From Methanobacteriota archaeon (GTDB lineage Archaea > Thermoplasmatota > Thermoplasmata > Methanomassiliicoccales > Methanomethylophilaceae): a DNA stretch of 34,938 bases. The stretch is taken from contig JAAYAP010000014.1 of the NCBI GenBank assembly GCA_012719315.1, forward strand, positions 1 through 34,938, read 5' to 3'. The notes beneath the pieces were generated by a model. That model saw only the letters and a list, made by a program, of their open reading frames with translations, had not been told where the DNA came from and searched no databases. The position numbers and the translations under genes were made by a program. Numbering within the stretch: position 1 is the stretch's first letter; every line of letters starts with the position of its first letter. Below are positions 27,120 to 34,894 of the stretch, one piece after another.

Positions 27120-27278
27120 TTGGCTGAACCCGACCTGATCCTCATCGACATCGCCACCTGCGGGCTGACGCTCGCCGAGACGCTCGCCGAGATCGGACGG
27201 CTGCAGTCCGAGTATCCCGATCACGAGATCTTCCTCGACGGGGATGCACGTGCGATCGTCGGGAGGAAGAGGGTATGA
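27120..27278 (+). CDS. 52-residue conserved-looking small protein before DUF531
   Basis: A short frame starting with TTG reads MAEPDLILIDIATCGLTLAE and continues with EIGRLQSEYPDHEIFLDGDARAIVGRKRV. A GGAGGCGAT ribosome site lies a few bases upstream, and the stop overlaps the DUF531 ATG (ATGA at 27275-27278). The first strand, amphipathic helix and final FLDGDARAIVGR strand pair look like a folded domain, not random sequence. I know no function. The tight coupling to DUF531, and the tRNA-Phe just upstream, suggest a shared transcript. Confidence 0.65.
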   Translation: MAEPDLILIDIATCGLTLAETLAEIGRLQSEYPDHEIFLDGDARAIVGRKRV

Positions 27279-27826
27279 AGGGGATGCGCAGAGGCAGGGT
27301 GACCATCGGCCTGTACAACGCCTACGACCCTCACAGGTTCCGGGAGCCGCACCGCAGGGTGATCGCGAGAGCGGGGGATCTGGCATTGGCATTCGACATG
27401 AACCTGGCGCTTTTCGGGTTCCCCGTGCCCGAGGACACCAGGACGCCGCTGGAGGTGGCGCAGTGGATCGCCGATACCACCAGCATCGGCGACGACGGCA
27501 GGAACTTCTTGAAACTGGCCGAACAGGGGAGGTTCCATCGGTTCGAGTACCCGGCCAAGGGGTTCCCGCCGCAATTGGGGGAACCGATCCTCACCACCAG
27601 CAAACCGGTCCCGGGCAGAGGGGTCGATCTGAACCATGTCGCGGACGCCGTCCGCGAGGGCCGCAGCCTGCTCCTGGTCTTCGGCATCGGCCCCCACGGG
27701 GTGCCCAAGAGCGTCGCCTCGATCCCGAAGCACGATTTCGACGTGACCGGCGGCGGTCACTCGCTGGAGACCTGCACCGCATTGGGCGCGGTCTGCGGGG
27801 CGCTGTACGCGAGACTCGATCAATAA
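27275..27826 (+). CDS. DUF531 family protein
   Basis: A 183-residue archaeal protein matching DUF531 in layout: RVTIGLYNAYDPHRFREPHRRVIARA at the N-terminus, NLALFGFPVPEDTRTP, then LLLVFGIGPHGVPKSV and the closing DVTGGGHSLETCTALGAVCGAL. The glycine-rich GIGPHGVPK and the late GGGHSLETCTALG resemble the SAM-binding knot of SPOUT RNA methyltransferases, so an RNA-modifying role is plausible but not shown. Its stop overlaps the stop of the opposing purM by seven bases. Confidence 0.85.
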   Translation: MKGMRRGRVTIGLYNAYDPHRFREPHRRVIARAGDLALAFDMNLALFGFPVPEDTRTPLEVAQWIADTTSIGDDGRNFLKLAEQGRFHRFEYPAKGFPPQLGEPILTTSKPVPGRGVDLNHVADAVREGRSLLLVFGIGPHGVPKSVASIPKHDFDVTGGGHSLETCTALGAVCGALYARLDQ

Positions 27827-28839
27827 TGGTCGTAGGCGATCCCGGACGGCTCGAGCAACACGCCCTCGCCCTCCTCCACCCGTCCGACGACGGATGCGTT
27901 CCCGTATGCGGCCGCGATCTCCTCGGCGGCATCCGCCGGAGCGACGATCGCGAAGCCCATGCTCATGTTGAGCGTCTGATAGATCTCCCGGTCATCCATG
28001 CGCCCCAGTTCCCGGATGGCGGAGAAGATCGGCGCGGGTTCCACCGGATCGCTGATGACGTACCTGAGCCCCTTACGCATCCTGAGGAAGTTCCTGAGTC
28101 CGCCCCCGGTGATGTTCACGAGGCCGTGGACGGGATGCTCGCGGGCGATCTCCAGCACCTGCTTGACATAGATCTCGGTCGGTTCTAGCAATTCCATCCC
28201 CACCGACCTGCCGAGTCCGGGAAGCGAATCGTCCATCGCCACGCCCTGCGAGCTCAAGACCTTTCTTGCCAGCGTGAGGCCGTTGGAATGTATGCCCGAC
28301 GACCTCAGCGAGACGATGAGGTCGCCCTTCTCGCAGGATTCGCCGGTTATGACCCGGTCCTTGGCGACGTAGCCCATGCAGGTCCCGGAGAGGTCCACGC
28401 CCTTCACCATCTCGGGCAGGACGGCCACCTCCCCTCCGACGATCTCCATGTTGGAGAGTTCGGCTCCTCTCTGCAAGCCGACGCCGATCTGGCGGGTCAG
28501 CTCTTCGTCCGGCTCGTCGATGGCGATGTAGTCGACGAACGAGACCGGTTCGGCATTGACGCAGATGGTGTCGTTGACGTTCATGGCGATGCAATCGATG
28601 CCGATGGTGCTCCAGATGCCCATCTCCTCGGCGACGAGGATCTTGGTCCCCACTCCGTCGGTGGCGAGGGTGATGTACATGTCGCCGAAATCCACGAGAC
28701 TCGCGAACAACCCCGGTTTGCTGACCATCTGCCCCAGGCCGGTCCGTCTGTATTTCAGTTCGCCGACCAGAGATCCGATGGCACTCGATTTCTTGTCGAT
28801 GTCAACGCCCGCTTGTGAGTAGGTCCAACCTGCCGTCAT
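27820..28839 (-). CDS. purM: Phosphoribosylformylglycinamidine cyclo-ligase (AIR synthetase)
   Basis: A 339-residue PurM, which closes the imidazole ring of purines using ATP. Motifs: TYSQAGVDIDKKSSAIGSLV, ITLATDGVGTKILVAEEMG, GIDCIAMNVNDTICVNAEPVSFVDYIA, LQRGAELSNMEIVGGEVAVLPEM, SSGIHSNGLTLAR and LVNITGGGLRNFLR. ATG at 28839 gives the family start; the longer frame upstream runs into the promoter gap. A minus-strand A/T box (about 28873-28884) precedes it. It is divergent from rlmE. Confidence 0.94.
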   Translation of the reverse strand: MTAGWTYSQAGVDIDKKSSAIGSLVGELKYRRTGLGQMVSKPGLFASLVDFGDMYITLATDGVGTKILVAEEMGIWSTIGIDCIAMNVNDTICVNAEPVSFVDYIAIDEPDEELTRQIGVGLQRGAELSNMEIVGGEVAVLPEMVKGVDLSGTCMGYVAKDRVITGESCEKGDLIVSLRSSGIHSNGLTLARKVLSSQGVAMDDSLPGLGRSVGMELLEPTEIYVKQVLEIAREHPVHGLVNITGGGLRNFLRMRKGLRYVISDPVEPAPIFSAIRELGRMDDREIYQTLNMSMGFAIVAPADAAEEIAAAYGNASVVGRVEEGEGVLLEPSGIAYDHY

Positions 28840-28872
28840 CTGAATGTCCCCGACGAGAGGATGGCGTACCCT

Positions 28873-28924
28873 GATTATTATCTTTGCATGGGACATGGCG
28901 TCCGCCGCGAAAACAGTTTAAATA
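28873..28924. promoter_or_regulatory. Divergent promoters of purM and rlmE
   Basis: The purM side carries aagataataatc on the minus strand (28873-28884). The rlmE side carries TTTAAATA (28917-28924), 21-28 bp before the GTG at 28945. The 105-bp gap holds nothing else. Confidence 0.45.
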
Positions 28925-28944
28925 AGCACAATATAGACAGAGGC

Positions 28945-29628
28945 GTGAGTCTGCACGATCGTTGGGTTGTTGAAAGGCAGAATGAGTACTACTACAAGCT
29001 GGCCAAGAAGCTGAACTACAGGTCCAGGGCATCCTTCAAACTCATGCAGATCGACGACAGATTCGGCATATTCCGCCGCGGCGATGCGGTCGTGGACCTG
29101 GGAGCCAGCCCGGGAGGGTGGCTCCAGGTGGCCAAAGAGCGGGTGGGGGCCTCGGGCAAGGTCGTGGGCGTCGACCTGCAGCGCATCAGGCCGTTGGACG
29201 ACGTGGTCACCATCGTCGGCGACATCAACGACGACAGCACGATGATCGAGCTGTTGGAGGTCTTCGGCGGCAGGGCGGACGTGGTCCTCTCGGACATGGC
29301 TCCGAACATCATGGGGCATTATTCCACGGATCATGCGAGGTCGGTCGATCTGTGCATGTCGGCCATCGATGTGTGCGACCGCGTGCTGAGGAAGAACGGC
29401 AAGATGGTCTGCAAGGTGTTCATGGGCGATCTGATGGACACGCTGCTCAACGCGTTGGACAAGAAGTTCCGGAGCGTGCGGGTCTACTCGCCGGCCGCAT
29501 CGCGCGAGACCTCGTCGGAGGTCTATGTCATCTCCGAGGGGTTCCTGGCCAAGCACAACGTGGATCTGAGGGACCTCAAGGTCGAAGAGGAGAAGCCCGC
29601 CTTCGTCAAGAAGGGCGTCAACATCTGA
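28945..29628 (+). CDS. rlmE: RlmE/FtsJ-type 23S rRNA 2'-O-methyltransferase
   Basis: A 227-residue SAM-dependent ribose methyltransferase for rRNA. The SAM motif is VVDLGASPGGWLQVA. The catalytic K-D-K-E set is visible: Lys in RSRASFKL, Asp in LSDMAPN, Lys in MVCKVFMG and Glu in SSEVYVI. The GTG at 28945 is chosen from the TATA spacing and because the family start (LHDRW...YYYKLAKK) follows at once. It ends in a short charged tail and lacks the TRAM domain seen in some archaeal versions. Its TGA abuts the reverse stop of the second helicase as TGATCA. Confidence 0.93.
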   Translation: MSLHDRWVVERQNEYYYKLAKKLNYRSRASFKLMQIDDRFGIFRRGDAVVDLGASPGGWLQVAKERVGASGKVVGVDLQRIRPLDDVVTIVGDINDDSTMIELLEVFGGRADVVLSDMAPNIMGHYSTDHARSVDLCMSAIDVCDRVLRKNGKMVCKVFMGDLMDTLLNALDKKFRSVRVYSPAASRETSSEVYVISEGFLAKHNVDLRDLKVEEEKPAFVKKGVNI

Positions 29629-32370
29629 TCAGTCCCAGAACCTCTTCGTTTTCGCATAGGTTATCTCGGCGTTCATGATGTTCCTGAGGAGCTCGTCCTC
29701 GTCGTCGTGCATCGAACGCAGTATCCTGGAGGCGCCGTCCGCTCCGATCCCCCTGCCCGCCAGGACCTTGGCCGCAATGCCGCCGTACTCCCTCACGAGG
29801 TTGGCGTTCCTCATGATGCGCAGAGCCTCGCGTTTCTGCTGGTCGTCGGGCGTATCGGTCCTGATGACGTCGATGCTCTCTCGCTCGTAGCCCTTCAGCA
29901 GTGCGACCATGGTGCCGCCGCATCTCGGGCAGACGAATCTCCGCGGAGCATCGGCGACACGGACCCTCCACTGGTTCAGGCAGTTGACGCAGGAGGCATG
30001 CAGGACCTCGTCGCCCAACCGCTTGTCCAGAGCCATGAGGATCGAGCGGTCGGCGCGCAGCGGCTGCATGAGCTCCTTGGACCTGGTGACGCCCTCCAAG
30101 CCGATCGGCGACAGCCCGGATTCGCGGACCTCGATGCGGCCGTCGTGCATCATGGACACGGCGAGCTCGGTGTTGGCGATGTCCAGATCCTCGTACAAGA
30201 CCAGGTTGACGGCGTCATCGTAAGCCGGAGTGCCCTGATGCATGTCGAATAGCCTGTTGAAATTCATGAAACGATGGTCGGCACCCCGCTCGATGATGCC
30301 GAATTTCTTGGCGACGTGGGCGAACCTCCACCTGAGGTAGGTGGAATTCAACACCGTCAGCCTCGCCAAGGCCTCGATGGTCCCCGGCCGTATCGACATG
30401 AACGTCTCCGTCAGCACGGCCCTGCCGATGCTGCGGGGCAGCTCCAGGATGATGCGGTACGGGTCCGCGGTGACGCCGATGCTCTCGCCGATGCGGGCGG
30501 TCAGCAAAGCGGAGTAGATCTTCCCGAGGGTCTCGTTGACCCTGCTGCCGAAGCAGCAGTTGATGATGGCCAGGCGATCCCCGGTCTCGATCGTCACCGT
30601 CTCGTCGGTGGGGACCGTCCACCGTTCGTCCTGCGCTTTTAGGTAATCGGATACGCGTTCGCGGCACAGGGCATCCCCCGGATAGCGTCCGAGATCGCGC
30701 ATCCGGCGCATGGCCCCCACCTCCATGGCGACCTCGAACGGGACCGGTATGTCGGAACCCGTCCACGAAGGGACGGACCCGATCTCCCGCACCTCTTCCA
30801 CGAGGATCTCGTCCTCGCGCATCTCGACGATGCGCCAGGTGCGCCCCTTGGCGATGAACATGGCGAAAGGCTCGGCGAAAGTGGCCACGAAGCTCTCGTC
30901 GAGCGTGCCGATCACACCTCTGGTGGCGATGTCCCTGATGAGGTAGGTGCGCTCGTCCGGGATCATCGAGATGTTGCTGTAGAAGTACTCCATGCCCTTC
31001 CGGGAACGTCCCAGCGTGCCGTCGTCCTCGAAGAGCATCCTGATGCTCTTGAGCTGCTCGATGACACGGTCCAGCTCCGATTCCTCCAGGTCGCTGAAGG
31101 CATTGCTCCTCCTCACCGTGTCCAGCACCTCCTCCCTGGTCACTCTGCCGACCATGGTCATGGCCACCAGCTGGTTGGCCAGCACGGAGAGCGGATCGCG
31201 CCTTCCGGGACGGTACTCCAATTCCTTGGCATCGGCTCTTCTGGCGATGACCATCGCCTCGGCCACCTCGTCGGGAGCGGTGGCGAGGATCACCGACCGT
31301 ATCTTCTCGCCGATGCGGTGCCCCGCCCGCCCCGCGCGCTGGATCATCCGCGACACCTCCCTCGGCGAGTTGTATTGCAGCACGAGGTCGGCCGAGCCGA
31401 TGTCGATGCCCAATTCGAGCGACGATGTGCAGACGAGCGCTTTGAGCTCCCCCCTCTTGAAACGGTCCTCGGTGTCCACCCGGGTGTCCCTCGAGAGCGA
31501 TCCGTGGTGCACCTCGATGGGTATGTCCTCTTCCCAGAGATGGTACCTCGCGGCGAGCCATTCGGCGGTCTCCCGGGTGTTCACGAAGAACAGGGTCGAT
31601 CTCCCCTCGTCGATGAGCTCCCGCGCCCTCACCATGACTCCGATGATATCGGGGTCTCCCTGCAACCTGTCCACCAGCACGGGGTCCTCCGTCGGGGGAG
31701 GGCATTCCACGCGGATGTCGAAGTCCCGATGGATGTCGTGCTCGCAGACGCTCACCTCCCTGCCGACTCCGCCCAGGAAATCCCGGATGTCGCCGATGCT
31801 GCCGACGGTCGCCGACAGTCCGATCCGCCGGTACTCCCCGGAGATGGCCGTCAGCCTCTCCAGGGCCACGCCGAGCTGGGCTCCCCGTTCGGTGCCGGCC
31901 AGTTCATGGACCTCGTCGATGATCACCCATTCGATGTCTTTCATATGCTGTCTCAGGCGTTTGCCGGTGAACAGCACCTGCAGGGTCTCCGGCGTGGTGA
32001 TCATCACGCTCGGAGGATTGCGCGACTGACGGTTCCGCTCCGCCTGCGTGGTATCCCCGTGCCTCACGCCCACGGTCACGCCCAATGCGCCTCCGTATTC
32101 CTCCATCCGCATCAGCATGTCGCGGTTCAATGCCCTGAGCGGGGTGATGTAGAGGCAGCGGATGCCGGGCCGCCCCTCGGTCCTGGCGATCCTGTCCAGG
32201 ATCGGGAGGATCGCCGCCTCGGTCTTGCCGATGCCCGTAGGTGCCACCAGCAGGACGTGCTCGCCCCTCCGGATCCGGGGGATGACATCCTTCTGCGGCT
32301 CGGTGGGTTCGTATATCCCCCTCTTGTTCAGAGCTCCGACGAGCTCGGGCAGGAAATCATCAAAAGGCAT
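29629..32370 (-). CDS. Lhr-like (archaeal Lhr2/ASH-Ski2 type) helicase with C-terminal zinc motif
   Basis: A 913-residue superfamily 2 helicase of normal archaeal Lhr length. Motifs: Walker A APTGIGKT (43-50), DEVH box near 155, GLSATVG, and motif VI QRAGRAGH. The Lhr winged-helix and beta region follows. Near residues 795-815 a zinc-ribbon pair is seen (CVNCLNQW...CPRCGG), a feature of archaeal Lhr2/ASH-Ski2-like proteins, some of which associate with RNase J. It may act on DNA repair forks or on RNA; sequence alone cannot decide. It is convergent with rlmE, zero spacing. The ATG at 32370 gives the usual start. Confidence 0.92.
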   Translation of the reverse strand: MPFDDFLPELVGALNKRGIYEPTEPQKDVIPRIRRGEHVLLVAPTGIGKTEAAILPILDRIARTEGRPGIRCLYITPLRALNRDMLMRMEEYGGALGVTVGVRHGDTTQAERNRQSRNPPSVMITTPETLQVLFTGKRLRQHMKDIEWVIIDEVHELAGTERGAQLGVALERLTAISGEYRRIGLSATVGSIGDIRDFLGGVGREVSVCEHDIHRDFDIRVECPPPTEDPVLVDRLQGDPDIIGVMVRARELIDEGRSTLFFVNTRETAEWLAARYHLWEEDIPIEVHHGSLSRDTRVDTEDRFKRGELKALVCTSSLELGIDIGSADLVLQYNSPREVSRMIQRAGRAGHRIGEKIRSVILATAPDEVAEAMVIARRADAKELEYRPGRRDPLSVLANQLVAMTMVGRVTREEVLDTVRRSNAFSDLEESELDRVIEQLKSIRMLFEDDGTLGRSRKGMEYFYSNISMIPDERTYLIRDIATRGVIGTLDESFVATFAEPFAMFIAKGRTWRIVEMREDEILVEEVREIGSVPSWTGSDIPVPFEVAMEVGAMRRMRDLGRYPGDALCRERVSDYLKAQDERWTVPTDETVTIETGDRLAIINCCFGSRVNETLGKIYSALLTARIGESIGVTADPYRIILELPRSIGRAVLTETFMSIRPGTIEALARLTVLNSTYLRWRFAHVAKKFGIIERGADHRFMNFNRLFDMHQGTPAYDDAVNLVLYEDLDIANTELAVSMMHDGRIEVRESGLSPIGLEGVTRSKELMQPLRADRSILMALDKRLGDEVLHASCVNCLNQWRVRVADAPRRFVCPRCGGTMVALLKGYERESIDVIRTDTPDDQQKREALRIMRNANLVREYGGIAAKVLAGRGIGADGASRILRSMHDDEDELLRNIMNAEITYAKTKRFWD

Positions 32371-32387
32371 ATGCAGCGGATTAAGCG

Positions 32388-32409
32388 GGGAGCGACAGGC
32401 GCCGCTCCC
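32388..32409. terminator. Hairpin between hdrD and the second helicase gene
   Basis: GGGAGCG (32388-32394) and CGCTCCC (32403-32409) form a perfect 7-bp stem over an 8-base loop, between the hdrD stop and the next gene on the same strand. It may end the hdrD transcript. The rest of 32371-32532 holds no convincing gene. Confidence 0.4.
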
Positions 32410-32532
32410 GGTTAGACGGTGTTCTCATGACGGCTCGGGCATCCGTGCACGGGATGAGCCGGGCCGGCCGGATACGCAGACGAGGACGGGAAGAACCTTC
32501 CGCTCCCCCGCATCCGGCCGACAGGAGCGTCC

Positions 32533-33771
32533 TCACTCCGTTTCCGCTTTCGCCGCGGGTTTCGCCGTCGCCGCGGGCGGGCATGCGCACTCGTCCGCGG
32601 GTTTCTCCTCGATCTTGGGGCCGGTGACGTGCAGGAGCACATCGGCGAGGTCCATGACCTTCATCTTGGACTTCATCTTGGCGGCCGCCTGGGCGAGGTT
32701 CAGCACGCAGAACGGACAGCAGGTGATCAGGATCTCCGCGCCGGTGGCCTCCGCATCCCTGATCCTCTCCATGCCGACGCCGATCGCGAAGTCGGTGTAC
32801 TGGCTCCGGTAGCCTCCGCCCGCGCCGCAGCATCTGGAGTTCTCCCTGGTCCTACCCATCTCCACGAACTCGATGCCCTTGATCTTCTTGAGCACGTTCC
32901 TGGGAGCGTCGTACACTCCCATGTGCCTGCCCATGTGGCAGGGATCGTGGTAGGTGACTTTGGCTTTGAACTCGTTGTTGAACGGGAGTTTCCTCTCGTT
33001 GATCAGGTTCTCGACGTACTGCGAGAAGTGGTACACGTTCTGGCCGACCTTTGAATAGTATTTGCCGAAGTCGGTGGAGACGGTCTTGTAGCAGCCGGAG
33101 CAGGTCATGACCATGTCCTTGGCGCCCATGCCGTCGGCTTTCTCCACGACGGTCTGCGCGCAGTCGAGCGAGTAGTCCAGGGTGCCGGTCCTGATCAACG
33201 GGGAGGTGCAGCACCTCTCCGCCTCGCCGAGGATGTTCATCTTCACGCCGGCCCGGTGCATGACGCGCACTCCGCTCTGGCAGATGCCCTTCTCCCTGTA
33301 GGATCCGGTGCATCCGGCGAAGAATATGACATCGGGGACGTCGGTCTTGGGCACATCCTCCGGCCACCAGTCGCCCCTCTTGGAGCTGGGCTCGCCGTAG
33401 GGGTTGTGGTTCTCCTCGACCTTATCTGCCATGATCTTGTGGGCTTTCATCGGCGCCACGCCCTCTTTGACCAGCCAGGCTCTCACCTTCTCCCACAGCT
33501 CCATGAGCGGGATGTTGGCGTGACATACCACTTCGCAGTTGCCGCATCCGGTGCATTTGTACATGGCGTCGACAAAATACGGGTTGAGCGAGACCTCCCT
33601 GTTCAGGAGCTTGTCCATGCCGTCGGCCTGTGACAGTTGGTTCAAATAATAGATCTTTCCCCTGGGGGTCACGGACTCCCAGGGCGTCTGACCGTGCGTC
33701 TCGCAGACGTTTATGCAGTAGCCGCACTGAAGACAGGCAGTGAGCTCCTTTTGGATACGTGGCATTTTCAT
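32533..33771 (-). CDS. hdrD: CoB-CoM heterodisulfide reductase subunit D
   Basis: A 412-residue HdrD, the catalytic subunit that reduces the CoM-S-S-CoB heterodisulfide at the end of methanogenesis. Two [4Fe-4S] sites are complete: Cys13, 16, 19, 23 (ACLQCGYCINVC) and Cys73, 76, 79, 83 (KCTGCGNCEVVC). Two CCG domains follow, with AERCCTSP/CSGCYKT and SRCCGAGGG/ITCCPFCVLN. The C-terminal tail is Ala/Pro-rich with two extra cysteines (ADECACPPAATAKPAAK). A glycolate oxidase GlcF/LutA-like protein is the alternative, but the paired CCG and cluster spacing favour Hdr. No hdrE is beside it. Confidence 0.88.
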   Translation of the reverse strand: MKMPRIQKELTACLQCGYCINVCETHGQTPWESVTPRGKIYYLNQLSQADGMDKLLNREVSLNPYFVDAMYKCTGCGNCEVVCHANIPLMELWEKVRAWLVKEGVAPMKAHKIMADKVEENHNPYGEPSSKRGDWWPEDVPKTDVPDVIFFAGCTGSYREKGICQSGVRVMHRAGVKMNILGEAERCCTSPLIRTGTLDYSLDCAQTVVEKADGMGAKDMVMTCSGCYKTVSTDFGKYYSKVGQNVYHFSQYVENLINERKLPFNNEFKAKVTYHDPCHMGRHMGVYDAPRNVLKKIKGIEFVEMGRTRENSRCCGAGGGYRSQYTDFAIGVGMERIRDAEATGAEILITCCPFCVLNLAQAAAKMKSKMKVMDLADVLLHVTGPKIEEKPADECACPPAATAKPAAKAETE

Positions 33772-33797
33772 CTGAGTCTACCTCTTGAGCGGAAGGT

Positions 33798-33823
33798 CCG
33801 GTTCGAACCGGGCCTATATAATA
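33798..33823 (-). promoter_or_regulatory. hdrD promoter with 14-bp palindrome beside the TATA box
   Basis: Minus-strand tattatatag (33814-33823) is a clear TATA element. Directly downstream lies CCGGTTCGAACCGG (33798-33811), a perfect 14-bp palindrome, between the box and the predicted transcript start near 33790. That is a classical repressor position. A second A/T box (33841-33853) lies further up. Confidence 0.5.
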
Positions 33824-33872
33824 AGCAGACAGAAGGCACGAACATATATTAAGGCTTTCAGTGGACACGGGC

Positions 33873-33898
33873 CGGACCGGCGGTGCTGGTGCCGTCCG
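33873..33898. terminator. Bulged hairpin after the tRNA-Met/Ile2 gene
   Basis: CGGA-c-CGGC (33873-33881) pairs with GCCGTCCG (33891-33898), with one bulged C and a 9-base loop. It lies 20 bases beyond the 3' end of the minus-strand tRNA and could help end its transcript. Confidence 0.35.
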
Positions 33899-33918
33899 TC
33901 GGGAGGATATGTGGATAG

Positions 33919-33995
33919 TGGTGGGCCCAGCCGGATTTGAACCAGCGACCACCCGGTTATGAGCCGGGCGCTCTACCTGTCTAAGCTATGAGCCC
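33919..33995 (-). tRNA. tRNA with CAT anticodon (Met or agmatidine-modified Ile2)
   Basis: Acceptor GGGCTCA/TGGGCCC, D-stem GCTT/GAGC, anticodon stem CCCGG/CCGGG with loop CTCATAA (anticodon CAT), T-arm GCTGG TTCAAAT CCGGC, discriminator A, and CCA encoded. The G1-C72 pair and D-arm make it elongator-like, not initiator. Whether it reads AUG or, after C34 modification, AUA cannot be settled by eye. Confidence 0.92.
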
Positions 33996-34058
33996 ACGTC
34001 CCAGGCCAGAGATGGGACGGACAACACGCCCGTCGGATGACGGAATGTTAGGATCCGA

Positions 34059-34134
34059 TGGCGCCGTCGCACGGATTTGAACCGAGGACCTTGTGATTAA
34101 CAGTCACACGCTCTACCTGCTGAGCTACGACGGC
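34059..34134 (-). tRNA. tRNA-Asn (GTT)
   Basis: Acceptor GCCGTCG/CGACGGC, D-stem GCTC/GAGC, anticodon stem TGTGA/TCACA with loop CTGTTAA (anticodon GTT), T-arm TCGG TTCAAAT CCGT, discriminator G, and CCA encoded. A TATA-like atattaatat at 34161-34170 is centred about 31 bp upstream. The tRNA-Met/Ile2 gene follows 63 bp downstream and may share the transcript. Confidence 0.94.
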
Positions 34135-34176
34135 ATTATGTCTGTGCGAATGAAGGACTCATATTAATATCTTATC

Positions 34177-34494
34177 TCATCCCAAATCGATCTCGGAACG
34201 CATGTCCACGACCTGCCGCTCCAACTCATCCAGATGGACGGACAGCGCCTTCATGAACCCGGGGTACTTGTCGGTGATCATCGCGCCGTCGGGCGTGGCG
34301 ACGATCAGACCCTCCCGTTCCAACAGCCTCAGGGAATACCTGACCTTGTGCTTGGGGATATCCAGGATCTCCGACAGGCGGATGATGCCCACCGGCTGAT
34401 GGTCCTTGGTTATCCTGAGCATCTCAAGATGCCTTCTGACGAGGTCCATCTCCTCCATCGTCTTCGAGAGCATCCTGGAATTCCCGTCGGTCAT
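34177..34494 (-). CDS. Winged-helix transcriptional regulator
   Basis: A 105-residue DNA-binding protein. The winged helix is clear: PVGIIRLSEILDIPKHKVRYSLRLLEREGLIVATPDGAMIT, with HKVRYSLRLLE as the recognition helix. A long C-terminal helix (FMKALSVHLDELERQVVDM) looks like a dimerisation helix. No ligand domain is present. A minus-strand A/T box (ggtttatctaatc, about 34514-34526) lies 20-32 bp before the ATG at 34494. It may control itself or nearby genes; I cannot name the target. Confidence 0.82.
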   Translation of the reverse strand: MTDGNSRMLSKTMEEMDLVRRHLEMLRITKDHQPVGIIRLSEILDIPKHKVRYSLRLLEREGLIVATPDGAMITDKYPGFMKALSVHLDELERQVVDMRSEIDLG

Positions 34495-34607
34495 ACAATC
34501 ATCAACGGTATGCGATTAGATAAACCCTGTTCGAAGGGGGATCCGAGGAACCCGACATAGCAAAAGCTGATCGTGGGAAGAAGTATGCGGTTCACCGGAT
34601 CGGCTGT

Positions 34608-34775
34608 TCAGCGTCCGTACCACTTCTGCTTGCCCCACCTGGAGTAGTTGGCCCACCATCCCTGGGTGAAGGATCCGCAGCAGTCCAGCGCTTTCTGTTC
34701 GGCATCCTCCCCTTTGTAGGTCTTGTAGCAGTTCAGGCACTGCCATCTGAGTTCCAAGGGCTTTTCTTTCGCCAT
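34608..34775 (-). CDS. Small Cys-rich (zinc-ribbon-like) protein
   Basis: A 55-residue protein. WQCLNCYKTYKGEDAEQKALDCCGSF has a CxxC pair followed by a CC pair, suggesting a metal knuckle, and the tail is Trp/Tyr-rich (GWWANYSRWGKQKWYGR). I do not recognise a family. ATG at 34775 is preferred: a purine-rich cgggag lies a few bases before it and an A/T box (agctttattag, about 34794-34806) 20-30 bp before it. The gap 34495-34607 holds only the promoter of the preceding regulator. Confidence 0.65.
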   Translation of the reverse strand: MAKEKPLELRWQCLNCYKTYKGEDAEQKALDCCGSFTQGWWANYSRWGKQKWYGR

Positions 34776-34860
34776 CGTTCTCCCGAATGCGATTGTGCTA
34801 ATAAAGCTTGTTGCGGAAAGGTTAATAAACACATACCCAGGCCGGGGGTCTGGTAAGAGA

Positions 34861-34890
34861 GATTATATATTCTCCTGGTGATTATATATA
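34861..34890 (+). promoter_or_regulatory. Tandem TATA-like boxes before the last gene
   Basis: gattatatat occurs at 34861-34870 and again at 34881-34890, exactly 20 bp apart. The first lies 25-34 bp before the ATG at 34895, the right place for a leaderless transcript. The second is too close for that ATG and may be a second promoter or a regulator site. Confidence 0.45.
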
Positions 34891-34894
34891 TCCT

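Noticed and set aside
28861-28944. Longer N-terminus for RlmE
   Set aside because: The added part covers the TATA box and the promoter gap; the family start follows the GTG at 28945.
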